DNA of 64,000 bases, from contig OZ024879.1 of NCBI GenBank assembly GCA_964017185.1, forward strand, positions 22,757,456 to 22,821,455, given 5' to 3'. Under the pieces are notes generated by a model that saw only the letters and a list, made by a program, of their open reading frames with translations, was not told where the DNA came from and made no database searches. The stretch is from Rugalucina vietnamica (taxonomy: Eukaryota; Mollusca; Bivalvia; Lucinida; Lucinidae). The translations under genes were made by a program, and so were the position numbers. Below, piece by piece: positions 12,730-23,442 of the stretch (positions are counted from its first letter, which is position 1; each line of letters opens with the position of its first letter).

Positions 12730-13530
12730 TCTCATCAAATGTAAATGATTGTATAATTATACAATGTTATTTAACATGCCATACATCTGTAGTGAAAAAC
12801 AGCACATAAGCAACAACATTCAGATTGTAAAATCATCCTCTTACAATGTTTTATTTCTGTCTAAATACTGTCAGAGGGTTATGAAAAACTTTTTCCATGT
12901 TAAACTCATCTGAGCATGAAGTTTCATCAGTTCACCAATACTGAATAGTTCATGAAAACTTAAATTACGGACCTGTCATGAACAAAAATAACTTTATCTT
13001 GCTCATAGAGCTTATCTCAGATGAGTTGAGCATGAACAGGTTTTAAAACCTCATAGCCATGTGCTCACTAGAAATAAATACATCAAGCTAACCAGAAGCA
13101 AGAAAGGAAATCAAGCAAAAAGGGGATAATGAAAAGAAATATAACAACATGAACATCTTACACACCTCATATTACTGTCTTTCTAAATAAAAATGCAACA
13201 TAGAAGACAGAAGATCTAACAGGAATTGTGGAAAGACAAAAATTATCTAACATGATTTTTTCTATGTGGATGGTTTGGTTAAAATTAGCATACTGAAGAG
13301 TACTCCCACACAAGATTGATTTTAGATTAGCTAGGATGTAACACACCAAATTACCAAAAGCACACAACACTGATTATCAGTACATGCTAAAGAGACGACA
13401 GAATTTCTGATTAAATTAAAGCTGCTATATATGGGTTCTATGTGGTTCATACTAAAGTAAACTTACCGATTAATCCCCAATAAAATATGTATAAAATATC
13501 AAGAAAAACAAATCATATATTTTAAAGACT
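12730..13530. other. No gene seen
   Basis: AT-rich non-coding sequence with no convincing ORF or repeat structure visible. Confidence 0.5.
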
Positions 13531-13539
13531 GTCAATTTC

Positions 13540-13860
13540 TCAATTCCTCGTCTTTGAACGCGTCCTGCTTGAGACAGGGGGAGAGGACTCTTCTTCAGGG
13601 ATTACCTCCAACTGCTCCGTCAGCTCACCAGACAGCTGCTCTTCTGAAGAGACACTGGTCTCTAGAGTAACAGTTGTCTGGTCTGCGGAGGAACTGGTCG
13701 TGTCCAGACTCAAGTTGAGAGGAAATCCGTGAAGAGGAATCTGCATTTGCCCCTCTCCTTCTTCTACAGCGCCTCCAGCAGCATTTCAACACCAAGGCAA
13801 GTATGGCCAATCCCACACCACTTGCTGATGGTACCGAAATCGCAATCACAATCTCATCTG
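13540..13860 (-). CDS. Candidate transmembrane terminal exon, unknown protein
   Basis: A minus-strand acceptor (CTTTTTTAAAGCAG) precedes an open frame with a strong membrane segment (SGVGLAILALVLKCC) and a basic stop-transfer run WRRCRRRR. That frame continues to a stop at 13625. An overlapping frame (13746-13540) encodes an acidic, Ser/Thr-rich stretch ending SSRTRSKTRN that looks more like a natural cytoplasmic tail. Either the first frame is used as it stands, or a frame break separates the two. The pattern suggests the end of a type I membrane protein. Upstream exons were not identified. Confidence 0.45.
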
Positions 13861-14427
13861 CTTTAAAAAAGAGAAAAATAGTTTTTTAAATTATTTTTTA
13901 TACAAAAAAAACTAGCCTGAAACCTGGGTTTACACAAAAAAGGTGTAACCTTTATTAATACATTTTATAGCCTAGTAAATTTAGAAGGTGTTTGTTGACT
14001 AAAACAACAAAAAATATACATTTAGAATTTTATACTTCACATCCACCTAATTCGTTGTTGTAAGGGATCATTCAAATATCACATGATCCTCATTTCTTTT
14101 TCACCAAAAAATGTTGCCTTATAGTGCAATGAATACTATAATAGTGTTGTCCAAAGATGCAGGGTCGCTCGGGCAAAAATATTATCAGTTTGAAAACACA
14201 AACATTTCACATGTGGCAAAACATTGCCTGAGTGAGAGAAACCGATTTCTAAAATATAGTGTAATGAGAATAGCTGTACTAGCTATTAGGGTTTTGCTGG
14301 TAAAGGCTTGCTCTCAACAAAAAAAGAAATGTGAATTTTTACCATTCTCCTCGTCATCACTGCTGTCTCGCGCTGTGGTGGTCTTCATCAAGCTCGGGGC
14401 AGTTCTCAAGATGCAGGGTCACTCCTG

Positions 14428-15180
14428 TTTTTAGCTCAACTGCACGAAGTGCACAGAGCTCTTGCAGTCACCCCGGTCATCCACGTTCCCGTGCGCGTGC
14501 GCGTCACACTTGCGTTAAAGTTTTCTAGAAGTCCATATCTTGACAACCACTCATCAGAAAGCATTCATACTTGGACCATAGATACCCTGTAGGGTTAGCT
14601 TTCATTCCATGGCATCGGGCCCCTGGGTCCAGGCCAGGGGGTGGGGCTGGAGGTTAAAATCTAGAACACCTTCAAAAGTTAAAGATTTCTAGAAGTCCAT
14701 ATCTTGACAACCACTCATCAGAAAGCATTGATACTTGGGCCATTGACACCCTGTAGGGTCGGCTTTCATTCCATGGCATCAGATCCCTGGGTCCAAGCCA
14801 CGGGGTTGGGCTAGAGGTTAAAATCTAGAACACCATTAATAATAATGGCTTTTCTGTGATATAGTATTCTAGAAGTCTATATCTTGAAAACTTTTTATCA
14901 GAGGGCTTTCATACTCGGACCATAGGTACCCTGTAGGGTTGAGTTTCATTCCATGGTATCGGGCCCCTGGGGGTGGGGCTGGAGGTTAAAAACTAAAGCA
15001 CTAAAAATAGATGTACTGCTGTGTAACTTTTACAAGGAGGCATATCTTGACAACAACTTATCATAAAGCATTCATACTTCATACACTTAAGGTTCCATGA
15101 CATCGAAACCTCTGGGTCGGAGTCAGGGGAGCGGGGCTAGAGGTCAAAATCTAGAACTCCCCGATTTTTTTTTCTTTTTA
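14428..15180. mobile_element. Satellite-cored non-autonomous element A
   Basis: The head reads TTTAGCTCAACTGCACGAAG then AGCTCTTGCAGTCACCCCGG and is followed by about four diverged tandem copies (~165-180 bp) beginning near TTCTAGAAGTCCATATCTTG at 14521, 14686 and 14866. The head matches element B at 37525, although the two satellite cores differ. Conserved head plus variable tandem core is the architecture of bivalve HINE/Helitron-like elements (family knowledge from memory). A 49 bp direct repeat follows at 15190-15287. Confidence 0.7.
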
Positions 15181-15289
15181 TTTCTTAATAGAAACAACTT
15201 AGGAGGTTGGTTGGTCATTCATCCTTTGACTTTGTGATAGAAACAACTTAGGAGGTTGGTTGGTCATTCATCCTTTGACTTTGTGACAC

Positions 15290-16680
15290 TAACTTGTGTG
15301 TCATGACGGTAAGGGTCGGTTGACCTACTTTCCATGGTTCAGTGGTTTTGCCTTATATCTTGACACTCAATTAGTATATTTTCTTACTTCTTTCAGATTA
15401 TGAGTTAGTACGACCAGGCCTTTGACCCCAATATACTTATAGGTCACTGTGACCTAATTTCACGGTTCAGTGATTTTGCCTTATATCTTGACACTCAAAT
15501 GGTTTATGAACAAACTTCTTTCAAAGTATGTTTGCCTATGACAATACCTTTGACCCTGAAGTAGTCCTAGGTCACTGTGACCTAATTTCACGGTTCAGTG
15601 ATTTTGCCTTATATCTTTACACTCGATTAGTATATTTTCATACTTTTTTCAGATTATGAGTGAGTATGACCAGACCTTTGACCCAAATATACTTATAGGT
15701 CACTGTGACCTAATTTCACGGTTCAGTGATTTTGCCTTATATTTCGGTACTCAAATGGTTTATGAACAAACTTCTTTCAAAGTATGTTTGCATATGACAA
15801 GACCTTTGACCCTGAAGTAGTCCTAGGTCACTGTGACCTTATTTCACGGTTCAGTGATTTTGCCTTATATCTTGACACTCAATTAGTATATTTTCATACT
15901 TTTTCAGATTATGAGTGAGTATGACCAGATCTTTGACCCCAATATACTTATAGGTCACTGTGACCTAATTTCACGGTTCAGTGACTTTGCCTTATATCTC
16001 GGCACTCAAGTGGTTTATGAACAAACTTCTTTCACACTATGTTTGCGTATGACAAGACTTTTGACCCTAAAGTAGTCCTAGGTCAATATGACCTAATTTC
16101 ACGGTTCAGTGATTTTTACTTTATATCTCGGCACTCAATTGGTATATGAACATACTTCTTTCACGATATGTATGAGTATGACAAGACCTTTGACCGTAAA
16201 AAAGTACAAGTAGGCAAAGATCAGGAAAAGGCACAATCAGAAAAAAGACTCCCACTCCAAAAGCCAAGGTGGGAAAAAACCAAACTAACAATCAGCTACT
16301 TATACCATGAAAACATTTCGTAAGCCGAATGAGCAGCTATTTTCCCAATAGGTGGCCACTCAGTTACCTTAACTTAACTAAAAATATGCAAACATACATA
16401 AGGCGCCAACAGCACAAAAATATTTTAAACACCAAGACATAAAACAAAAAGAACCACCACAGAAGTATCGACTTGGAACGATCAGTAACACAAAGTATTC
16501 CAGGGTCACTGTGACCTAATTTCATGGTTCAGTGATTTTGCCTTATATCTCGACACTCAGTTGGTATTTTTTCATACTTCTTTCTGATTATGAATGAGTA
16601 TGACCACACCTTTAACCCAAACATACATATAGGTCACTATGACCTAATTTCATGGTTCACGTTTTGTAACGTTCATTGTT
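15290..16680. repeat. 128 bp satellite with AGGTCAnnnTGACCT in each monomer
   Basis: The palindrome AGGTCACTGTGACCT (or a close form) starts near 15441, 15569, 15697, 15825, 15952 and 16080, a spacing of 127-128 bp. Two more monomers lie at 16502 and 16631 after an interrupting insertion at 16205-16494. Alternate monomers differ (ATATACTTAT versus GTAGTCCT before the palindrome), giving a ~256 bp higher-order unit. Each monomer also has TTTCACGGTTCAGTGATTTT. It is non-coding. Confidence 0.92.
16205..16494 (-). mobile_element. Penelope-like element 3' fragment inside the satellite
   Basis: It matches 30724-31020 closely, including TACAAGTAGGCAAAGATCAG, CGTAAGCCGAATGAGCAGCT and CGACTTGGAACGATCAGTAA. 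At 30724 this sequence is the 3' end of a Penelope-like reverse transcriptase element on the minus strand, so the fragment is a 5'-truncated relative that split the satellite array. Confidence 0.8.
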
Positions 16681-16846
16681 GTCTACTCAGCATATTCTAA
16701 GCTTACATACGGCCTTCCTTGCGCATCTTGTCTTCATGTATTATTTATATGTAAGTCATTTTTGCGTCTTTGATCTAAACTGATTATTTTTATTCATCGC
16801 AGGGTGAGTGTTTGGTCTTTTCTTCGAGATATTGGTTGTCAAAGTG

Positions 16847-17092
16847 TTATTCGAAGGTTCTTGGAAAAACTTGTCCAGTGACTGCTGAACATATCTCTTT
16901 CTTTTTTTTTTTACCACTACCTCTCTGTTTTATCTGCTGAACATTATCCATGTTTTCTTGTTTGTCCGGAGTTTGTGTTTCTTTTGAGTTCTGTTGATCA
17001 TCAGGTTTTATCTCAAATTTCTCATTACTATCACTTAACTTTTCTTGAGTCTTTTCAGAAGACAGCAACAAAGAATCATACTGCGATAACAC
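16847..17092 (-). CDS. Short hydrophilic ORF, possible Polinton gene remnant
   Basis: It encodes 81 residues: Glu/Lys/Gln-rich with a lysine run (GKKKKKE) near the C-terminus. It lies just downstream of the ATPase relic on the same strand, so it may be part of the same decayed Polinton. No motif identifies it, and the low-complexity composition makes chance plausible. Confidence 0.25.
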   Translation of the reverse strand: MLSQYDSLLLSSEKTQEKLSDSNEKFEIKPDDQQNSKETQTPDKQENMDNVQQIKQRGSGKKKKKEICSAVTGQVFPRTFE

Positions 17093-17172
17093 TATTTTAA
17101 CAATGTAGATAAATATAGAAGAGAATTTGTAAAGTAATGCCCTCCTTTGCCTAAGACTTGTGTGTGGATCAA

Positions 17173-18035
17173 CTACTTTTCTGATAACCTTTTTATACCG
17201 TGATAAAAGTTGTCAACGTAACTGTTCCTTTCAAGGTATTGACAATCACCTCTAACAAAGCCTGTAGTTGAGATTTGGATACAGTTTTGATAAGTGATTC
17301 TCTTTGCTGTTTGGAGCTGGATACCAGCACATGTAGAAAATGTATATTTTCTTGGATCTTTTTCATTTCGACGATGGCGCATAAACAATCGTTGTCTCGC
17401 CTGGTAAAATATTTGTTCGCAGGGTGTATCTTGAATCAGATCTCTGAGAGATATCGATGAGTAAATAGCCGTATGGTCGAGATACAGCTTTTTTATAAGC
17501 AAAAAATATTTGTTTCTCCGGGAAACATTTGTCTTCCAAGGGTCTGTACTTGTATAGAAGAGCGTTGGTTTTTAAATATTAGAAAATAGTGCGTATTAAG
17601 TGATATCGTTCTCAGTCGTTTTGAATCGCCGAAAACATTTGAACCAGAAATATGACAGAGTAATTTATATGACTCGCAATGACACAAAAAAGTTCCACAA
17701 TGTCATTGCTTCTACTGGCTTTCTGTAGCAGGTCATCTAATACAATTATTTTCTGGCCTTTTACCTTGTTCCATTCTATTAGTTTATCCCTATCAGGTAA
17801 TCCTTCAAAAATTGTATATTTTTCACTTCCACTTTCATGCGATCAAGTAAGGGAGACTGATAGATGTTGAAACAGTAGATGATTAGTTCAGGTGGTGTTT
17901 CAAACATGATATTTGCATTTTTTTAAAAGCTTATACGTCATTTCGGTTTTTCCCCCTCCTGTAGGAGCTGCCATAATAATATTAGAATTAGTGTTAAATG
18001 GTATAACACTTCCTTCCATGCTCACAGATAAACTA
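17173..18035 (-). pseudogene. Polinton (Maverick) packaging ATPase relic
   Basis: Minus strand. A Walker A motif APTGGGKTE is encoded at about 17941-17976, a Walker B-like IIVLDDLL at about 17730-17755, and the downstream THYFLIFKN ... LGRQMFPG block at 17520-17600. All are characteristic of FtsK/HerA-type genome-packaging ATPases of Polintons. The C-terminal piece continues in another frame (17502-17173). Stops and frame changes separate the motifs (for example after the Walker A segment and before RTISLNTHYF), so the gene is dead. In the family it powers DNA packaging into a capsid. The protease and capsid relics next door support the call. Confidence 0.85.
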
Positions 18036-18164
18036 TCAATTACTGATATTGGGCCTCGGTTTTATTGACTTCTTATACTCTTTTAAACAGTTGACGCTCA
18101 TTTATATAATTAGATTCTTTATTGTTTTATTTCAACGAATGAATCAGAGACAAAAAAAATCAAC

Positions 18165-18670
18165 TTACGATTTATTCAACAAGGCTTTACAAGATTGAAT
18201 GTCGGTACATAGGTTCTGAGATGAAAAACATAAATTAAATGTATAACTGATTAAATCATGCACATATTGATCATTATAACTGAACGAAAGACTTTTAATA
18301 ATGGACTCTATTGAATTTTGCCTCGATCTCATCATTAGATAGTGCAAACAATAGTGTCCACATACAGTTGAGTAGTTATATTGAAGTTTAGTCTTATTAT
18401 ATGTGTAAACGTTGGCATTTCGCTTCATAAATGAGACGAACCAGGCGCTTTTCCATAGCTATCAAAGGACTCCCCATTTCTGCATTCATCAAAGTAGAAC
18501 GCTACCCAGTGTCTCCCAGGTGACCCCAATGGCTCCGTATTAGCTATTAACACACACGGAAAACCAACTAGTCTCTCTTTTGGCAACTGATCTGCCGCGA
18601 ATAGTCCTTTCATTGGATATTTCATAAATTCATCACAATGCAGGGCACATGTCAGTTGGGCTGTATTCAT
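18165..18670 (-). pseudogene. Polinton adenain-like cysteine protease relic
   Basis: Frame 18670-18425 carries GRHWVAFYF (catalytic His) and ESFDSYG (acidic residue). Frame 18428-18165 carries the nucleophile region TVCGHYCLHYL (Cys). The two halves are separated by a frame break at about 18425, just after the Asp region. Order and spacing fit the adenovirus/Polinton maturation protease of the C48/C5 type. The combined length of about 160 residues is near the usual size. The family matures capsid proteins; this copy is broken. Confidence 0.85.
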
Positions 18671-18769
18671 TTTTATTTATGATGCAGGCAACCGTTTTAA
18701 CTTCATCCAGTACGTCCTAGCCTCGTGAATGGCCGTGTCGATAAGTGGAGAAATCTGTTTAATTTTTTG

Positions 18770-19180
18770 CTATTTAAGTAAACTTAGTCTTAGACTAACG
18801 AAATCACTACCTCTAGCATCCAAATATATGTTCTCTTTGTCGTTACACACTGTTAAATTCAGACTATTAGCAAGACTGTATCGTTTGACGAAATGACACT
18901 CCTTTCCAGTGATATTTGACTGTTCTCGTTTGACGAAATGACACTCCTTTCCAGTGATATTTGACTGTTCTCCAAAGTTAATCGTTGTTTTCTTCGAAGG
19001 TGAGAAAATAACAATACTTATGACAGCCACTACCACAACTGACGCTAATAATGCACTGCCAACTAAACTTTATGAATTGTATGTGATCTTTTATAGAAAT
19101 ACGTCTGTTCACAGATGTTTCACAACCAAGTGTCCTGTCTTCTTCTATAGTAAATCGGGTTGTTTCCGACATCTTGCCAC
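18770..19180 (-). pseudogene. Small membrane-protein ORF of the decayed Polinton
   Basis: Starting at 19172 the minus strand encodes a hydrophilic N-terminus (MSETTRFTIEEDRTLG). A second frame then gives a strong membrane segment (LLASVVVVAVISIVIFS) and continues to a stop at 18770. A one-base-type frame change is needed between them. A 45 bp exact direct repeat at about 18883-18972 duplicates 15 residues (EQSNITGKECHFVKR). Function is unknown; it could be a virion membrane or minor capsid protein by position. Confidence 0.45.
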
Positions 19181-19195
19181 GCTGCTGGAAGGTTT

Positions 19196-19426
19196 CTAAA
19201 TAAACTTTCTTGTATTACGCGAATAGTTTATATTATCAGCATTATAGAAACTTGTTTCCTCATTTAGCAATATTTCAACAAGCCGATTTGCTGCCTCTCT
19301 TGACTCGTATTTAATCAAATAATATGGCCAAACCTTTTTGGCAATATATTCATGTAAAATATAAAGAATGTTTAGTATAATCCTGTTCAATTTAAATTGT
19401 TGTTTCATGGGGAAATCAATCAACAC
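19196..19426 (-). CDS. Unrecognised 76-residue ORF in the Polinton block
   Basis: It encodes MLIDFPMKQQFKLNRIILNI onward, with mixed charge and no motif I recognise. It lies on the same strand and between Polinton genes, so it may be a remnant of a small Polinton gene. Confidence 0.25.
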   Translation of the reverse strand: MLIDFPMKQQFKLNRIILNILYILHEYIAKKVWPYYLIKYESREAANRLVEILLNEETSFYNADNINYSRNTRKFI

Positions 19427-19592
19427 TCTATATTTTTAAATAATGTGCAGATGACTCATTCTGTTAAAAAGTCTCTCTCTTTAGTGACTTGTAAGAATCC
19501 CTGTGATTCGCTGTAGACAATACATGAATAGGTAGTACTCAATGGTTTTTCAAATTCTACTGCCAGACGTAGAATCCCAGTCTTTGACAGGC

Positions 19593-19994
19593 TCATGTGC
19601 TGGTTTTTCCGTCGTAAAACGGTTCCATGTGAAAGGTGAATAGACTGGTGCCACGGACAAAATCGTTCAGACTTATATTGTTGCCAAATTTTTCTTTAGC
19701 TTTGTTCACAAACTGGAATATATCTGAATAAGCCCTGACGACGCTTTTCGTCTTGAAGTTTAGCTTCCAAGGAGCTCCATTGACAGGTATACCATCACAG
19801 TAAAGGCACATAGATGTAACACCGCAGTTTTGAAAGTTAAATGGATTAGATGTGTAGCTCCCTGAAAATCCTGTCTCCTCGACAAAACATACCACTATTC
19901 TACATGGTTTGCGACCTTGAAACAGATTATCCCAACACACCTTTCTTGTAACCTTTTGTACAAAGCACCAACTCATATTCCAATAGTTTTCCAT
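19593..19994 (-). pseudogene. Polinton capsid-like protein fragment (F54H12.2-like)
   Basis: This 133-residue open frame contains NPFNFQNCGVTSMCLYCDGI then PVNGAPWKLNFK and YSDIFQFVNKAKEKFG. The NPFNFQ...LYVDG block followed by a Y-x-x-x-F segment recalls the metazoan F54H12.2-like proteins, which are Polinton/adintovirus jelly-roll capsid proteins (from memory). It is well short of a full capsid protein (usually several hundred residues) and is cut at its upstream end, where a polymerase fragment begins on the opposite strand, so the junction probably reflects a rearrangement. Confidence 0.65.
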
Positions 19995-20002
19995 GGACTA
20001 AG

Positions 20003-20484
20003 GGGGTTTGACAGTCACATTATCGCTCAAAATCTGGGAAAATTTGAAGGAAAAATCAAATGTATACCATAAAACATTGAAAAATACATCTGTTTCAGCA
20101 TTGGAAACTTACGTTTCATAGACTCGTTACAATTTCTGAACACATCATTAGGTTCACTTTTAGAAAATTTGAAATCAGACAAAGACAGTGTAGAACACAA
20201 TTTCAGACACTTTTTTGATGACTTTGAAAAGAAAGAAGATGCCGTAAAGTTATTGAGAAAAAACGTTTATCCTTACGATTATATGGAGTGAAGAAAAATT
20301 TATGGAAAGGAATTTACCGCCCATAGAATGTTTTTACTCATCACTGAAAAGTGAGGGAATAAGCCAAGAGAACTACAATCATGCTCAGTCTGTTTTCAAT
20401 ACTATGAATTTAAGAAATCTTGGAGAATGGTCTGATGTATCAGGGATCAATTTGGGTGCGCATTTGCGCGTCAAAAATTGTTAG
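20003..20484 (+). pseudogene. Polinton protein-primed DNA polymerase B fragment (A)
   Basis: The plus strand encodes GFDSHIIAQNLG (exonuclease Exo II-like), then an in-frame stop, NLRFIDSLQFLNTSLGSLL, then VYPYDYME and a further stop; a shifted frame continues with PPIECFYSS and YNHAQSVF. This order is the 3'-5' exonuclease-to-polymerase linker of family B pPolB in Polintons. Only ~150 residues of a >1,000-residue protein remain, with stops and a frame change. The sequence runs into a GC-rich unrelated block after 20450. Confidence 0.85.
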
Positions 20485-20730
20485 GGCGCATTAAAAGTCT
20501 TCGTTCGCGCCGAAAAGGTGCGCCCTTTTCCGCTGCGGCGCAAGGTCTTTTTAAATCCACGCCGCGATTTTTTTTCGGAAGACCGTCGTACCTTTTCGCC
20601 ATCCATAATACAGCGCTGAAAACAAGTGCGCCGTATTGTGTTCCGGTTTGACTTCGTACCTGCCCAATACGTATCATGTAAAACTTTTTTGCAGCCAACT
20701 GCCAAGGGGAAATTACACAGATTTTCCGTC
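20450..20730. repeat. GC-rich block inserted into the polymerase fragment
   Basis: GGTGCGCATTTGCGCGTCAA and the following sequence are much more GC-rich than the neighbourhood and contain repeated GGCGCA/GCGCCC elements. Two overlapping minus-strand ORFs rich in Arg/Lys are probably composition artefacts. It looks like a separate repeat inserted into the decayed Polinton; identity is unknown. Confidence 0.4.
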
Positions 20731-21349
20731 AAATAAGCCTAATCCGATAAATGAAGTTATGTCCCTGAGGACCGGTGAAACCGATATACCTGAGTTTTAT
20801 CGATATTGGGTTACCTGTAGTTAGAGAGAGAGTTTTGCTCTTTGATTTACCTGTTCTTTTACCTGAACCAAGAGTGCGAGAATCTCGCGTATAGCGAGAA
20901 TCTCGTGTACTGAATGAGAGCTAGTTAATCCGTTTCCCCATGTGACCAGATGACTGAATGAATTGTTGACAAGACCATTAAATAAAATTGCTCAGTCTGC
21001 ACATGCCGTAAAATGTAAAGTAATTGTAAAAAGAACAGATAGAGCAACTGAAGTAAAATTAAGTAATACCTTTAAGTATTAAACTTTAAAGAAATAAATG
21101 ATCTTAAGTTAATATCGTTAAAGCATGTAGCTGCAATAATGAAAATAAAGAGCTAAACTTTATCAAAAAAAGCACATGCGGTAAAATGTAAAAGTAAATT
21201 GTAAAATGAATTGTAAATTGTAAAAATAGATTAAATTAACTAAGCGTTCAACCTTTTGTATAAACGTTTAAAACAAAAAAAGAAATAACAACAGGTAAAG
21301 AGCTTTAAAACATCGTATCACTTTTCAAGTGTATTTTTAGAAAGACAAT

Positions 21350-21970
21350 GTGGCAAATGCATATACAGTATGCAGCTATATACAGATAAAGATCATTATA
21401 AGCATTACAAAGTTTGAGCCGCGTCGTGAAAAAACCTTCCTTATGCATATGCAAACACAAGGGCACGACTCACATGTGAAAATCAGCAGCGTCTTTATTT
21501 TATATAGCCTCGTAGTTATTAAATGTCTCATTGCAAATAGGAAAATTCATGATTGCTGTATAGCCAGGTTTGTGCCAGAAACAGTTGAAATTCCGAAGAT
21601 AGGTTTTATCACGCTACGCCTCATTAAAATTAAAGACAATGTGCAACTCTACGTGGTTCTAACAATCATCCCAGCTGACCAGTCATGTTGTAAAACACAT
21701 GTCATGGTAATAAAATATTTGGGCCGCCGCATGGGAAAACCAACAATCTGCATATGCGAAAACAAAGACGCAGATCAGCTTCGCAGTAACTGCAAAGCTG
21801 ATCAGCGCCTTTGTTTTCGCTACATGAATAGTACAATTCCTCTACTTTCTAAAACCAAAATTTCCAGCCTCTAATCAACATCTGTGACTTACAGGCCTGT
21901 TTGTGTCGGACCTGGTAGGAACCGAAATTGTTTGTTTTCTCACACAAAGGCTCATTTGTTAAATTTAATG
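21350..21970. mobile_element. MITE family (GATCAGC...GCTGATC), two adjacent copies
   Basis: The core GCGAAAACAAAGACGCAGAT is followed by its near reverse complement GCTGATCAGCGCCTTTGTTT at 21763-21825. Outer sequences GCCGCATGGGAAAACCAACA and GTCGGACCTGGTAGGAACCG complete the element at 21720-21965. A diverged relative starts at 21415 (GAGCCGCGTCGTGAAAAAAC). The long open frame across here (174 codons) crosses these repeats and is not considered a gene. Confidence 0.75.
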
Positions 21971-22589
21971 AAAAGCATAAGCTACTGTGCCTCGCGGCGA
22001 TGAAGATCATGTCGCATTTTTTGTTTCAACACCTTAACTTCGCACTTAACACAAACAGGTAAAATCATTATTTTAGAATGATATAATTCTAAAATTGCAC
22101 CGTGACCTGAGATTAAGTATGCCATCAAACGTGAATCTAACTCTCACTACGCTCCACTTCAATTCCCAGGTCGATTTTTGTATATGGTAACCTTGCCACT
22201 TCACAAGGTAGGACAGACCCTGCAAGTCAATAAAAGTGTAAATAGAAAAGGCATATCTGATACTTCATTAAGTCATTCTGAAGAGCGACTTAAGAAAAAT
22301 TGGTTTCCGACCAGACCCAGCAGAAACTAGCCTGGGTCCAGTCGTCAATATAATTATTTTCTCTTATCATTATTTTCGACAATGCATACGTTATAAAAAT
22401 TACACATCAAATTAGTGTATCGGTAGCCGCTATTGATTTCCGTAGATATTGTCATTTTTGACCAAGAAACGAAAAAATATAAAAGAGAGAAAATGATCAG
22501 GCTGGAACCCAGGCTAAGCAGAAACAGGTATGTACATCTATCTAACAATGCGAGAAGCTTGAAAATTTCGGATTTAAGATGATGAAAAT

Positions 22590-22680
22590 AAAGCCGATTA
22601 TAAGCTGTTCAGTCAATGCACAGCTGATCCGCGTCTTAGTTTTCGCATAGGTTTTCTCATGACAATGCTCATTTTATAAA
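22590..22680. mobile_element. MITE fragment, same family
   Basis: CACAGCTGATCCGCGTCTTA then GTTTTCGCATAGGTTTTCTC matches the 3' half of the element at 21720-21965. Confidence 0.65.
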
Positions 22681-22939
22681 TCGGGTTGTGGTGTATATAT
22701 TGGCCCTTAAGGTATCAATCATAAATTACACGCAAATCATCTTGTCGCGTGGCTGTTAATTGACCCATAAGCTGAGGGTGTGAAATACAAACTAGGTGCC
22801 GCGTGCTTGACAGTAAAGATACCGCCTTGCTTTTAGCAAAACTATTAAAACTATCAATTTTTATTCCAAATGAAATTTTCAATTTTTATTGCTGATAATA
22901 AAATTGTTGAAAATAAACACTGTATATAACATGGGCCTC

Positions 22940-23100
22940 AGGATTAGGTAACATACTTCATTAGAAATTTTTGATATTTTTGCTCCAAAACAAAGATAGT
23001 GGGTACGCACAATCTATGTTTTGGAGCAAAAATAAGAAAAATAAGTGCACCCCTGCGCATCCATTACACGGACATGTTTTCCTAATGTTTAGCGCATTTC
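22940..23100. mobile_element. Palindromic dispersed element (GTACCCACAATC family)
   Basis: The arms TTTTTGCTCCAAAACAAAGA and TCTATGTTTTGGAGCAAAAA face each other across GTGGGTACGCAC, followed by ACACGGACATGTTTTCCTAA. It is the cleanest short palindrome of the family in this window. Confidence 0.75.
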
Positions 23101-23276
23101 CACCGCAAATTTGTAGGTAATGCAAATATACTGAGATACAAAAGAAGGAATTCATCCTACAGTATGTGCACATTTCTTCTTATATTCGACAATAAGGAAA
23201 AGATAAATGGCACGATGATTCGGAGGGAAAATGACGCGAAAATTTCATTAAATTCAACACGCTAAATGTATACCCG

Positions 23277-23442
23277 GTGGCGGATTTAGAGGGGGTTCAA
23301 GGGGTTCGCTCGAACCCCCCTCTCGGTCCGAATTATTTTCTTTTCATGGGGAATTTCAAGAGATTTTGTGTGAAATTAGGCAAACGAACCCCCCTTTTCT
23401 AAGTTTGAACCCCCTCTTCAGAAATCCTGCATCCGCCCCATA
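23277..23442. mobile_element. Small element with ~30 bp inverted ends
   Basis: The left end GGCGGATTTAGAGGGGGTTC mirrors the right end GAACCCCCTCTTCAGAAATC...GCATCCGCCCC. It is rich in GAACCCCC/GGGGGTTC blocks and about 165 bp long with no ORF. A MITE or short SINE-like repeat. Confidence 0.6.

Noticed and set aside
21350..21874. 174-codon plus-strand frame
   Set aside because: It spans two copies of a dispersed MITE family found elsewhere in non-coding form.
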